This document shows positions 1 through 8,610 of a stretch of DNA of 64,000 bases, one piece after another. Position 1 is the stretch's first letter; each line of letters starts with the position of its first letter. Under the pieces are notes generated by a model that was not told the DNA's origin, made no database searches, and worked only from the letters and a program-made list of their open reading frames with translations. Source of the DNA: Flavobacteriaceae bacterium (GTDB lineage: Bacteria; Bacteroidota; Bacteroidia; Flavobacteriales; Flavobacteriaceae); assembly GCA_013003555.1 (NCBI GenBank), contig JABDIV010000046.1:37404-101403 (forward strand), given 5' to 3'. A program made the translations under genes and the position numbers.

Positions 1-1312
1 TATCACCGCTTCCAACAATATTGCCCCCAACCGCGGAATCGTACCAAGTTATTGAGCCCGGGTTTGCTGAAGCTGTAAGAACACCGCTGCCCTCATTACA
101 AACCTGGTCGCCAACTGTGCCTGTGACTGAAGGAATGGTCTTTATAGTTGCATAAACAGGAATTCGAAGCCCTGTTTCACATCCATTTACAGAGGCTAGC
201 GCATAATAGGTCGCTGAGTCGTTTAATACCGGGGTCACAAAACTCGTTCCAGTACCAAGCGGCACACCTCCAACAGTCGTATCGAACCAAAGTACCTCAG
301 CTGTTGATGCCACAGCCTCTAGGGTTACTGATCCGGGGCCACAACGATCGGCATCGGTTGATTCGACTATACCCGGAACGCTGATCTGTGTGCTCGCGGA
401 AATATCCACATCAGGATCACCGGGCATTCCGCCAAATTCAATGATAAATCCCTGCGGATAATATGGGTCTGACGGATTGGTAAGCAAATTCGGAAGGTCA
501 TTCCAGGAACCTGGAATTCCAATACCGGGAGCGGTAACATGTGCATAGTCCTCTCCATTCAGATCGTTGGGCTCGCCATTATTCCAGAAGGCGTAATTCG
601 GACTTGTACCGGTTATACCTCCTGTCCAAAAAACCGTTCCCGCTTCGGGTCCGGTCATCCATTTCCAGACACCCTCTGTTTCCTGATCACTTCCTCCAAT
701 CCATCCTGTTCCCGGTGCCTGTTCACCAACCATCTGTGCTTCTTCAGCCGAAGATATCGTCACCAAATATCCCTGGAGTCCGAAATAGGTATAGGATTCA
801 GCAGCGGTTCTCGCATCGGTCCATGTAATTCCAAGATCTTCAACAAATTGATAATAATGATCGGTCGAAGGCAGGTAATTCGCATCACCAACGGTAAATG
901 AAAATTCGCGATCTCCCGTCATAAAGGGTGAGCTATTAGTATATACGACATCGTAAACCGCCGCAATTAGATCAGGGTAACTCACATCGGTACCTCCTAA
1001 ACCTCTTAAGGTCAACTTTCCTTCAACCGGGCTCCAGGTTGATACAATATTAGGATGCGACCCGTTTAGGATAAGCAGGTCTTCGAAGCCATTATATCCC
1101 GAGGTAATTTGTATATGAAGCGACTCGATTCCCATATCGTCAGGATCGATAATATCAAATGCAGAAACCACATTAATCTGTGTAAGGGGACAATAAAACT
1201 GGTTACCTTCTGCCTGAATATTAGGGGGAATGTTGACTTGAGCATCAATCCAATTCACAAAGGAAAGTGACAAAATCAATAAGAGGAATCTGTAATATTG
1301 TTGTACTACCAA
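1..1312 (-). CDS. Secreted C-type lectin / Ig-like surface protein (3' end outside window)
   Basis: An open minus-strand frame of 437 codons runs off the left edge. No ATG lies near its 5' end; the best start is TTG at 1312, giving a Sec signal of about 24 residues (hydrophobic core RFLLLILSLSFV, then DAQ). Residues ~146-292 form a C-type lectin domain (WTDARTAAES, WIGGSDQETEGVWKW, the EPN sugar-site motif in NNGEPNDLNGEDYAH, SWNDLP). From ~320 there are two Ig-like modules of the type found before Bacteroidota C-terminal domains (VLWFDTTVGG and ITWYDSAVGG repeats). Such proteins are usually exported by T9SS as adhesins, but the C-terminus that would show this lies outside the window. The start is uncertain because a terminator abuts it. 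Confidence 0.8.
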   Translation of the reverse strand, partial: MVVQQYYRFLLLILSLSFVNWIDAQVNIPPNIQAEGNQFYCPLTQINVVSAFDIIDPDDMGIESLHIQITSGYNGFEDLLILNGSHPNIVSTWSPVEGKLTLRGLGGTDVSYPDLIAAVYDVVYTNSSPFMTGDREFSFTVGDANYLPSTDHYYQFVEDLGITWTDARTAAESYTYFGLQGYLVTISSAEEAQMVGEQAPGTGWIGGSDQETEGVWKWMTGPEAGTVFWTGGITGTSPNYAFWNNGEPNDLNGEDYAHVTAPGIGIPGSWNDLPNLLTNPSDPYYPQGFIIEFGGMPGDPDVDISASTQISVPGIVESTDADRCGPGSVTLEAVASTAEVLWFDTTVGGVPLGTGTSFVTPVLNDSATYYALASVNGCETGLRIPVYATIKTIPSVTGTVGDQVCNEGSGVLTASANPGSITWYDSAVGGNIVGSGD

Positions 1313-1317
1313 GATGG

Positions 1318-1348
1318 AAAAAAATAAGCCCCGGTTTAAATAACGGGG
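1318..1348 (-). terminator. Rho-independent terminator behind the TPR gene
   Basis: On the minus strand CCCCG-GTT pairing with AAC-CGGGG (one bulge, short AT loop) is followed by CTTATTTTTTT. It lies about 40 bases after the TPR stop and ends directly before the TTG start proposed for the lectin gene. Confidence 0.65.
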
Positions 1349-1384
1349 AAGGATGAAAATAATAAAAAACGAGCTATTAAAAAA

Positions 1385-3163
1385 CTAGTTGATCGAATCT
1401 CCTCTTAAAGTTCTGTACTTTTTCCTGGCCTCGACAAAAAAGATACTGTCAGCATGATCGAAAATGATTCGTTCATAATACTGCTGGGCCTTCTCAGGGA
1501 TATTAAGTTCATTGACATATAATTCAGCCAACGCATAATAGGCGTCATCGGCCAGAATATCATCTTTATAGTCGGTGATGATTCGCAAATAATTAGCTTC
1601 GGCGCGACTGTAGTCTTTCTTTTTTTCATACAGCTTGGCTTGCATGAGTAAAGCCTGATCGACAATGGTCTCGGTTTTATGAGCATTAAGAATTTGATCC
1701 AGTAATTGTATGGCCTGTTCGGTTTTGTTTTGATAGGCAAACAGATCGGCTTTGGCATAAAGTTTTAAAGCCGTTTGGGTTGAATCTTCATATTTGTTAT
1801 CTGAAATAAGCAGCTTTAAATCAAGGGCATCATTCGCGATGAGTTGTGACGTTGACCCCTTTAATATCTTTAACTGTGATTCGGCCCATTTAAAATCACC
1901 CTTGTAATAACTGGCCTTGGCGACTTTAAATCGCGCTTCTTGCGAAAGTGTGCTATTTTTCAGGCTTTGCTGAATCTGTGAATAATAGATCAGGGCTTCG
2001 TTGAATTTTTCCCGAAATACAAGAATATCACCTAATTTCATTTTAATCTTGGCCTCCTGGAATTTCGAAAGATTATTGAGTAATGACTCCTTCAGAAACA
2101 ATATGGCTTCAACAGGTTTATTCAACTCGAAGGCGATAAAATTAGCATAGGATAATTGTAAATCCACGGTTTGGGAAACTCGTCCGAATTCTCTAAATAA
2201 AGTCTGATAGTCATTATCGATTTCATTCAGATCACCGGGATCTGCTTCCTGGGTTCTTAATTCCAGTTTGTTTTTGTGTGCTTCAACTATTGTTTCGAGG
2301 TCAGATGCCTTTTCGATGATGTAATCAAGAATCTCATAAGCGATTTCAGATTCACCATCTTCGATGACGATCAAGGCCAAATCGATAACACCCCTGAGTG
2401 ATTCCTGCTGACGATTGAATATTGCTTTTTCCTGGGCAAAGGCTTTGCGATATTCCTTTTGTTGAATAAAAAGCCAGCTCAGAAGTTCATTCCACATGAT
2501 ATTGGGCTGCTCCTGTATCTTTTTAAGCAAAACCGTTCGCAGCAATTTGTTATTATCTCCCTGTCCGTCTTCCGAAATATATTCGCTAAAGGAACGCTTG
2601 GCAAAATTTAGATATGTTGTATTCACCTCAATAAAATCGATGTAACTTCTGAACATTTTATCGAGTTTTCCCTGTTCGCCATAAATGCGGGCCAATTGCA
2701 TATTGTAGTTGCTTTCTGGTCGCAACTCCATGGCCCGTTCATACACAAGGGCTGCATATCCTATTAATGCTTTATCTTCAAATCTCCTGGCCACATAATA
2801 GGCATAAATCGGCTTTTGTTCTATGCCTGATCGCGCTTTTTCATAATTCTCCTTTGCGAGGATTTCATTTCCCTTGAGTTGATAATTATAGCCCAGTTCA
2901 ACATAATATTGCGGATTGCCGCTTCTTTCGATGATTTCGAATAGCAGTTTTTCCGATTCGTCGAGTTGTTCCAATTGCTGATAAATCTCAACAATCTTGA
3001 AAAAGTAATTGACGTTGCCGAGGTTAGCCTTATACAATTTGTCGTAGGCGATCAAGGCCTTTTCAAATTGCCCATCATCATAATAACTTTTGGCCACTTG
3101 TTCAGATTGAGCAAAAAGAGCATGCCCGATCAACAGAAGAAAAATAAGTAGTGACGTTCTCAT
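1385..3163 (-). CDS. Secreted TPR-repeat protein
   Basis: A 592-residue protein with a Sec signal (MRTSLLIFLLLIGHALFA, then QSEQ) followed almost entirely by tetratricopeptide-type helix pairs. Examples are the segments starting YDDGQFEKALIAYDKLY near residue 28, PVEAILFLKESL near 350, YYSQIQQSL near 390 and PEKAQQYYERIIFDHAD near 560. The repeats suggest a periplasmic protein-protein scaffold. Related Bacteroidota proteins often sit near envelope or gliding functions, but nothing here identifies a partner. It is transcribed alone: a TAnnTTTG-like promoter lies upstream and a terminator downstream. Specific function unknown. Confidence 0.85.
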   Translation of the reverse strand: MRTSLLIFLLLIGHALFAQSEQVAKSYYDDGQFEKALIAYDKLYKANLGNVNYFFKIVEIYQQLEQLDESEKLLFEIIERSGNPQYYVELGYNYQLKGNEILAKENYEKARSGIEQKPIYAYYVARRFEDKALIGYAALVYERAMELRPESNYNMQLARIYGEQGKLDKMFRSYIDFIEVNTTYLNFAKRSFSEYISEDGQGDNNKLLRTVLLKKIQEQPNIMWNELLSWLFIQQKEYRKAFAQEKAIFNRQQESLRGVIDLALIVIEDGESEIAYEILDYIIEKASDLETIVEAHKNKLELRTQEADPGDLNEIDNDYQTLFREFGRVSQTVDLQLSYANFIAFELNKPVEAILFLKESLLNNLSKFQEAKIKMKLGDILVFREKFNEALIYYSQIQQSLKNSTLSQEARFKVAKASYYKGDFKWAESQLKILKGSTSQLIANDALDLKLLISDNKYEDSTQTALKLYAKADLFAYQNKTEQAIQLLDQILNAHKTETIVDQALLMQAKLYEKKKDYSRAEANYLRIITDYKDDILADDAYYALAELYVNELNIPEKAQQYYERIIFDHADSIFFVEARKKYRTLRGDSIN

Positions 3164-3214
3164 TTCAAGGCTTTTGTTGCATGAATGACTAACGGCACTG
3201 CATGCGTGATATTG

Positions 3215-3243
3215 TAAATATACTAAATGCCCGGCATTGCAAA
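3215..3243 (-). promoter_or_regulatory. Bacteroidota-type promoter of the TPR gene
   Basis: On the minus strand TTTG, 17 bases, then TATATTTA, which differs from the TAnnTTTG box at the last base only. The box ends about 50 bases before the ATG at 3163. Match by eye. Confidence 0.45.
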
Positions 3244-3254
3244 TGTGAATGTTT

Positions 3255-3287
3255 TAATAAAAAAAGCCTGAACGCTTGGTCCAGGCT
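3255..3287 (-). terminator. Rho-independent terminator, serS side
   Basis: AGCCTG and CAGGCT form a 6-bp stem with an 11-base loop, followed on the minus strand by TTTTTTTATTA. It ends transcripts coming from the serS direction and lies 108 bases after the small ORF at 3395-3460. Confidence 0.75.
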
Positions 3288-3394
3288 TCACCATCCAAAA
3301 TAAATGTGCTATTAATCATATTTTAAAAAATGATCCAATTATCCTGTTTGGGTGTTCTTACATATGTTATAAAATCTTGATCCGGGGCAAACGT

Positions 3395-3460
3395 TCACAA
3401 GACTTCTATCATTACCACAACAAGCGCTATCAATAAAGCAAGTCGTAAAACATTCTTCAT
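3395..3460 (-). CDS. Possible 21-residue micro-ORF overlapping a Cys-rich frame
   Basis: Between serS and its terminator an ATG opens 21 codons (MKNVLRLALLIALVVVM, then IEVL) that look like a signal-peptide core and stop at TGA. In the -1 frame the same DNA encodes an open Cys-rich stretch containing ECFTTCFID, CCGND and VCPG, ending at TAA near 3348, with no start codon of its own. Joined by a -1 shift the two would make a short lipoprotein or secreted Cys peptide. It may be a decayed gene, a sequencing error, or chance. No family recognised. Confidence 0.25.
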   Translation of the reverse strand: MKNVLRLALLIALVVVMIEVL

Positions 3461-3616
3461 TTTTTAGTAGGTTAAGAGCGTTTATAAAACGAACTTCAAT
3501 AAATTTTTTAACAAATCAAAGAAAAAAAGCAAAAATTCGTTAAACAGCGTATTTTTTTTACACTTTGTCGATAAATACTCGATGATTTACTCTATAAATA
3601 AAGAATTTACCTACAC

Positions 3617-4888
3617 TTAATTTATGAATTCAAACCCGGTATAGGGGACTAAAACCGACGGGACTTTAATCCCCTTTTCGGTTTGATTATTTTCAAGAAG
3701 TCCTGCAACTACTCTTGGCAAAGCAAGTGAGCTGCCATTCAAGGTATGAACAAGCTGGGATTTACCGTCTGTATTTTTAAAGCGTAGTTTTAAACGGTTC
3801 GCCTGGAAGGTTTCAAAATTTGAGATCGATGATATTTCGAGCCAGCGTTTCTGCGCAGTAGAATAGACTTCAAAGTCATAGGTCAGGGCTGATGTAAACC
3901 CGAGATCTCCGCCACATAATCGGATAATGCGATAAGGCAGTTCCAATTCATCCATTATTCCCTTGACATGATCAACCATTTCATCCAGGGCTTTGTATGA
4001 ACGATCGGGATGTTCAATTCTCAGGATCTCTACCTTATCGAATTGATGCAGTCGGTTCAAGCCGCGCACATGAGCCCCATAGCTTCCCGCTTCACGACGA
4101 AAACAAGGTGTATATCCTGTCAATGCCTTAGGGAGTTCGTCCTCCTTTAAAAGATCACCCCTGTAAATATTTGTAGCAGGCACTTCGGCCGTTGGAATGA
4201 GATATAAATCATCGGCTGTTACATGATACATCTGCCCTTCTTTATCGGGTAATTGACCTGTGCCAAATCCTGAATCACTGTTAACTAAAAGCGGTACAAG
4301 AACCTCCTGATAACCTGCAGCCGTATTTTTATCGAGGAAATAGCTTATCAGGGCTCGTTGCAATTTAGCACCTTTCCCTTTATAGACAGGAAAGCCTGCA
4401 CCCGTAATTTTATTCCCGAGTTCAAAATCGATGATATCGTATTCCTTGGCAAGTTCCCAATGGGGTTTCGCATTGTCACCCAAATCGGGTACATCTCCAG
4501 CTCGGTGAACCTCGAGGTTATCTTCTTCATCTTGTCCATCAGGAACCAGATCATTTGGTACGTTAGGAATATTGTGCAGAAGTTCATTTAAGGTGGTTGA
4601 AGCCTCGTTAAGTTGATCATTAAGCTGTTTACTCTCTTCTTTTAACTGGGTCGTCCTGACTTTTAGGGCATTGGCCTCATCGCCCTTTCCACTTTTGTAC
4701 AGTACCCCTATTTCTTTTGATAGACTATTCGACTCAGCCAGCACATTATCGAGTTTAGTCTGCAATTTTCGTCGCTCTTCATCAAAACGTAACACATCAT
4801 CTATCATGGATTTGGCGTCTAGATTTCGCTTGGCCAACCCTTTTATTACTGCTTCGGTGTTTTCACGTATAAATGGAACTTGCAACAT
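3617..4888 (-). CDS. serS: Seryl-tRNA synthetase
   Basis: This 423-residue protein has the usual SerRS length. The N-terminal ~110 residues form the antiparallel coiled-coil arm that contacts the long variable arm of tRNA-Ser (DDVLRFDEERRKLQTKLDNV onward). The class II catalytic core follows: TAEVPATNIYRG, motif 2 FRREAGSYG, and the C-terminal LVHTLNGSSLALPR segment with motif 3. It charges tRNA-Ser (and tRNA-Sec where present) in the cytoplasm. It is last in the run pth-ribF-HTTM-serS, 23 bases after the HTTM gene, with the terminator at 3255-3287 downstream. Confidence 0.97.
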   Translation of the reverse strand: MLQVPFIRENTEAVIKGLAKRNLDAKSMIDDVLRFDEERRKLQTKLDNVLAESNSLSKEIGVLYKSGKGDEANALKVRTTQLKEESKQLNDQLNEASTTLNELLHNIPNVPNDLVPDGQDEEDNLEVHRAGDVPDLGDNAKPHWELAKEYDIIDFELGNKITGAGFPVYKGKGAKLQRALISYFLDKNTAAGYQEVLVPLLVNSDSGFGTGQLPDKEGQMYHVTADDLYLIPTAEVPATNIYRGDLLKEDELPKALTGYTPCFRREAGSYGAHVRGLNRLHQFDKVEILRIEHPDRSYKALDEMVDHVKGIMDELELPYRIIRLCGGDLGFTSALTYDFEVYSTAQKRWLEISSISNFETFQANRLKLRFKNTDGKSQLVHTLNGSSLALPRVVAGLLENNQTEKGIKVPSVLVPYTGFEFIN

Positions 4889-4911
4889 AACTTCAAAATT
4901 AAGGCGTAAAG

Positions 4912-6249
4912 TTAAGGATTTGAAGCATTATTTTTATCCAAATTCGACGGTAAAATCCAGTCGCTATGTCGAAACGGATCCCATTTTACCGAAGCAAGAT
5001 CAACATTAGGATCAATGAGTTTCTGGTATGGTCGTCCGTTTACGCTGACACTACAATTCACATACACGCTCACATCCTGACCTTTCGTCTTATAATCTGC
5101 CTTAAGATGTTGCGCAAACTGCCAAATTATATCGGGTCTTGTGCTGGCTAAGTTTTTTTGTTTCTCGGAAAGGTACTTGGTCATGTTAATATGGGTAACC
5201 GTATTGGTTTTCGAATCAACCACTCTATAAGAAGCTGTTCCGGAACGTGATCGCAACATCATCCGCCATGATAGCCGGTGGCCTTCCTCAGTCCATAAAA
5301 CATTATCCCGAATAAACCAATGTCGCAATGGCAAGGCTATTTGAATCATGAAATAAACAGCGGCCGCTATATAGGCTACATTTCGCAGGGATGGTAATTG
5401 CATCTTTTGCTCATTAAAAGCCGGTTTTTTCTTCAGAAAAATGGATCTTATCACAGCAGGTGGAAAAAAGAACATACATAGGGCAAGAGACATATATGGA
5501 AATATCCCAACCTGGAAAACTATAGAATTGAAAAGGTGAAAAAAGATGGATGCCAAAAACGCGAATTTCCGTGTGGGTTTTAAAAGCAGCAGCGGAATCA
5601 CGAGAAGGTCAAATAATAATCCCGAATAGGCGATAAAATAGTGAAACCATTTTTGCTGCATTAAATCACCTATGATATAGTAATGGGCCTTTCCCCGAAG
5701 CAATAATTCAACAACAGAGGTGTCGAGCCAGTCAGGGTACATTTTGGCTATTGATGCATAGGTGTATACGATCCACATCTGCAAAATAAGAATCCACGAA
5801 CACCAATTGGGCATGCTGATCTCTTTGATTTTTGGATTGAATTTTGCATCCAGCGATGCCCATCGATTCGCGGGTAGGATGGCCATGATCATACAAAGCA
5901 AAACCAACAGATAATAGTGGTTGTTATAGGACGACTTTTGCATAAAATATGTACCGGCCCATAAAATAGTATAGGCGATTATACTGAAGCGATACTTATA
6001 GCCCAGCATTACAAACAGTCCGAACACGCCCATTATAACATAATACACATACATGCCATAGCCCGGCAGCGGTTGCAGCCAATCAAAGCCAATAAATGAA
6101 AACGTAAATTGCGGATCGATCATGGTACGTTTGACCCATCCTGTTAGTATGGCACCAATAGCTTCAAGGAAGATCAGTAATCCGAAAGCAATTCTAAAAA
6201 CTATTAGTGCACTGTTGTCGATATGCCTGAACAAATACCGGTCAATCAT
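4912..6249 (-). CDS. HTTM-domain membrane protein (gamma-carboxylase-like)
   Basis: A 445-residue integral membrane protein with several hydrophobic helices (RIAFGLLIFLEAIGAIL, YVYYVIMGVFGLFVMLG, YYLLVLLCMIMAILP, LLFDLLVIPLLLL) and a soluble C-terminal third. The segment WIVYTYASIAKMYPDWL and the helix pattern match the HTTM/vitamin K-dependent gamma-carboxylase family. Bacterial members are common in Flavobacteriia, with no established substrate. It overlaps ribF by 8 bases and precedes serS, so it is co-transcribed with housekeeping genes. This context says little about its job. Confidence 0.8.
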   Translation of the reverse strand: MIDRYLFRHIDNSALIVFRIAFGLLIFLEAIGAILTGWVKRTMIDPQFTFSFIGFDWLQPLPGYGMYVYYVIMGVFGLFVMLGYKYRFSIIAYTILWAGTYFMQKSSYNNHYYLLVLLCMIMAILPANRWASLDAKFNPKIKEISMPNWCSWILILQMWIVYTYASIAKMYPDWLDTSVVELLLRGKAHYYIIGDLMQQKWFHYFIAYSGLLFDLLVIPLLLLKPTRKFAFLASIFFHLFNSIVFQVGIFPYMSLALCMFFFPPAVIRSIFLKKKPAFNEQKMQLPSLRNVAYIAAAVYFMIQIALPLRHWFIRDNVLWTEEGHRLSWRMMLRSRSGTASYRVVDSKTNTVTHINMTKYLSEKQKNLASTRPDIIWQFAQHLKADYKTKGQDVSVYVNCSVSVNGRPYQKLIDPNVDLASVKWDPFRHSDWILPSNLDKNNASNP

Positions 6250-7177
6250 GGTGCTTTTTGATATACGATCTGGCCATTTTCCGGTCTTTTTTTAATTGAA
6301 GCTTCAAAGCCTCTACCGATTCGAATTTTTGTTCACTACGAATCCAGTTAAGGACTTCAATACGCAGGTCTTCACCATAAATATCGCGATTGAAATCAAA
6401 AAGGTGAATCTCGATATATTGGTCTCCATCAACGTTTACCGTCGGTTTGGTTCCGATATTCATCATACCGTAAACCCTTTTGCCATCAATTTGCGACCGG
6501 ACGACATACACGCCTGGTTTGGGTATCAGTTTGTAATTCTCGGCGATCTGTAGGTTGGCCGTTGGAAATTTTAGTTCTTTGCCCAGTCCCTGACCGTGAA
6601 CCACCCGTCCGCTTAACATATAAGGGTGTCCCAGATATCGATTTGCCATTTTCACATTACCCTCTTGAAGGGCATGTCGAATCTTGGTTGAACTCACGGC
6701 GACTTCATTGATCTCCTGAGCCGAAATTTCAATGACTTCAAAATCAAAATTTTTACCAAATTCCCTGAGATCATCAATGTTCGCAGCTCTATTTCTTCCA
6801 AATCGATGATCATAACCGATGATGAGATGTTTGGTTTTGAGTTTATTTACAAGTAAGTCCTCTACAAATTCAAGCGCCGTTGAGCGAGAGAATTCCGGTG
6901 TGAATTTTTTGATTACAAGATGATCGAGACCCAATGCTTCAAGGCGTTGTGATTTTTCCTCTATGGTATTCAACAATTTGATTTGGGAGTCTTGATGCAA
7001 GACCATTCTGGGATGTGGAAAAAAGGTAAGAACAACCGACTGCAATTGCTCCTCTTTAGCCTTAGCCACAAGTCGTTCGATTATTTTTTTATGTCCGATA
7101 TGAACCCCATCAAATGTTCCGATAGTTACAACTGTACCAGACTCAAAAGCGGACTCTAATGCGCTTGTTATTTTCAA
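6242..7177 (-). CDS. ribF: Bifunctional riboflavin kinase / FAD synthetase
   Basis: 311 residues, normal for RibF. The N-terminal FMN adenylyltransferase domain has VVTIGTFDGVHIGHKKI and YDHRFGRNRAANIDDL. The C-terminal flavokinase domain has GRVVHGQGLGKELKFPTANL, with the PTAN ATP/Mg site, and ends with the RSEQKFESVEAL helix. It phosphorylates riboflavin to FMN and adenylylates it to FAD in the cytoplasm. It starts 7 bases after pth and overlaps the HTTM gene. Confidence 0.97.
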   Translation of the reverse strand: MKITSALESAFESGTVVTIGTFDGVHIGHKKIIERLVAKAKEEQLQSVVLTFFPHPRMVLHQDSQIKLLNTIEEKSQRLEALGLDHLVIKKFTPEFSRSTALEFVEDLLVNKLKTKHLIIGYDHRFGRNRAANIDDLREFGKNFDFEVIEISAQEINEVAVSSTKIRHALQEGNVKMANRYLGHPYMLSGRVVHGQGLGKELKFPTANLQIAENYKLIPKPGVYVVRSQIDGKRVYGMMNIGTKPTVNVDGDQYIEIHLFDFNRDIYGEDLRIEVLNWIRSEQKFESVEALKLQLKKDRKMARSYIKKHHD

Positions 7178-7184
7178 TAATTGA

Positions 7185-7808
7185 TTATTTACCGTTAAAT
7201 GAATTCATGGTTTCTTTTACGCCCGACAATACAAAGGATCGAATGAGAGCGCAGGATTTATCGAGTCGTTCGGGAAGCTGTTTTTGTTCCTCCTCTGACC
7301 ATGGACTCAGGACATAGTCCACTTGACGACCTTTATTAAACTCATCCGAAATTCCGAAGCGAAACCGGTTATAATTTGTCGTGTTCAACTTGTTTTGTAT
7401 ATCACTCAGGCCATTATGACCACCATCGCTGCCCTTGGTTTTCAAACGTAAAGAGCCGAACGGAAGATTGAGATCATCGGTAATGATCAAAAGGTTTTCC
7501 AAGGGGATTTTTTCTTTATCGAGCCAATATTTAACAGCTTTACCGCTCAGATTCATATAGGTGCTCGGCTTGAGTAATAGCAACGACCTGCCTTTTATCT
7601 TTAAGACAGTTTGATCACCCAATTTTTTGGTTTCAAAGATGTTTTCACTGTCTTTAACCAGGTGATCAAGGATTTGAAAACCGATATTATGTCTGGTTCG
7701 GCTATATTCTTCTCCAATATTCCCCAAACCTACGATTAGAAATTTTTTCATTTCTTCTTCTTCATTCGCTTTTTCAAAACCAAATAATTTACTCAAAAAC
7801 CTGAACAT
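7185..7808 (-). CDS. pth: Peptidyl-tRNA hydrolase
   Basis: Pth releases peptides from prematurely dissociated peptidyl-tRNA. The conserved residues are present: Asn in VGLGN, the catalytic His in SRTRHNIGF, and Asp in TDDLNLPFG, followed by GSDGGHNGL. The 207-residue reading includes about 19 extra N-terminal residues (MFRFLSKLFGFEKANEEEE) before MKKFLIVGLGN. A similar extension occurs in other flavobacterial Pth proteins, so the longer start is kept; the alternative start is at 7751. A strong terminator ends only ~18 bases upstream, so pth needs its own promoter or partial readthrough from rplY. Confidence 0.95.
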   Translation of the reverse strand: MFRFLSKLFGFEKANEEEEMKKFLIVGLGNIGEEYSRTRHNIGFQILDHLVKDSENIFETKKLGDQTVLKIKGRSLLLLKPSTYMNLSGKAVKYWLDKEKIPLENLLIITDDLNLPFGSLRLKTKGSDGGHNGLSDIQNKLNTTNYNRFRFGISDEFNKGRQVDYVLSPWSEEEQKQLPERLDKSCALIRSFVLSGVKETMNSFNGK

Positions 7809-7825
7809 CGCTATGCCGCTTTTGG

Positions 7826-7877
7826 TAAAAATAAAAAAGCATCCTGAAATTCCGAAATGAATCGGAACAAGGATGCT
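7826..7877 (-). terminator. Rho-independent terminator between rplY and pth
   Basis: AGCATCCT pairs with AGGATGCT and encloses a second inner stem TTCCGA/TCGGAA. On the minus strand this is followed by TTTTTTATTTTTA. It separates prs-rplY from pth-ribF-HTTM-serS. Confidence 0.85.
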
Positions 7878-7900
7878 CTTTAATGCAATTCAATACCTAT

Positions 7901-8590
7901 TTATTCTTGTCCTTCTGCAGGCGCTTTATCCGCAGATGCATCTCCGCCTTCTGCCGGTGCTGCTCCTTCTGCTCCTTCTGCAGTTTCTACTCCTTCTTCA
8001 CCTTCTTCACCTTCAAGATCTTCATCAACCTCAGTGACAATAGCTGCACGTGCTGTTTTAACCTGGCAAACCACGGTATTATCCGGGTGCAGGAAATTAT
8101 AATCTTCGTTTTCCAGTTCGGTGACGTAAATCTTACCTCCTATTGTAAGAGGTGAAATATCTGCCTCGATAAAGTCGGGAAGATTTGCGGGAAGTGCTTT
8201 AACGCGTAATTTTCGATTGTTACGTTGCAATACCCCACCATTTCGGACGCCGATGGAATTTCCAATTAAATGCACCGGGATGTCCATCGCAATTTCCTTG
8301 TCTTCATAAAGACGATAAAAATCGATATGTAATATTTTATCGGAAACTGGATGAAACTGAATGTCTTGCATGACAGCATTAAAGGTTTCACCATTTTCCA
8401 GAGCAATCACAACGGTATGCGCATTGGGCGTGTATACCAGTTTAGAGAATGCCAGTTCTTCTGCTGAGAAATGTACTGTAGCGTCTCCTCCGTATAATAC
8501 GCAAGGAATCCGTCCAGCATTACGCAGGGCCTTCGTTGCCTTTTTGCCCACGCTTTCTCTTTGAGATCCATTGATTGTAATTGATTTCAT
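7901..8590 (-). CDS. rplY: 50S ribosomal protein L25 (Ctc/TL5 type)
   Basis: 229 residues with the long Ctc architecture. The N-terminal L25 5S-rRNA-binding domain ([27 protein letters not shown]) is followed by the TL5 beta domain (HVDFYRL-like segment [36 protein letters not shown] region). A ~45-residue acidic, Ala/Gly-rich tail ([14 protein letters not shown]) is probably disordered. It binds 5S rRNA in the large subunit. It lies 20 bases behind prs, the common prs-rplY pairing in this phylum, and is followed by a terminator. Confidence 0.95.
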   Translation of the reverse strand: MKSITINGSQRESVGKKATKALRNAGRIPCVLYGGDATVHFSAEELAFSKLVYTPNAHTVVIALENGETFNAVMQDIQFHPVSDKILHIDFYRLYEDKEIAMDIPVHLIGNSIGVRNGGVLQRNNRKLRVKALPANLPDFIEADISPLTIGGKIYVTELENEDYNFLHPDNTVVCQVKTARAAIVTEVDEDLEGEEGEEGVETAEGAEGAAPAEGGDASADKAPAEGQE

Positions 8591-8610
8591 TTCGAATTAT
8601 TTAAATTAAT

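Noticed and set aside
539..901. Plus-strand frames of 95-120 residues across the left edge
   Set aside because: They lie antisense to a minus-strand frame with a clear signal peptide, C-type lectin motifs and Ig-like repeats.
3392..3397. In-frame TGA in the serS-downstream micro-ORF read as selenocysteine
   Set aside because: No SECIS-like stem follows and the downstream frame has no selenoprotein features; the Cys-rich -1 frame is the more interesting reading.
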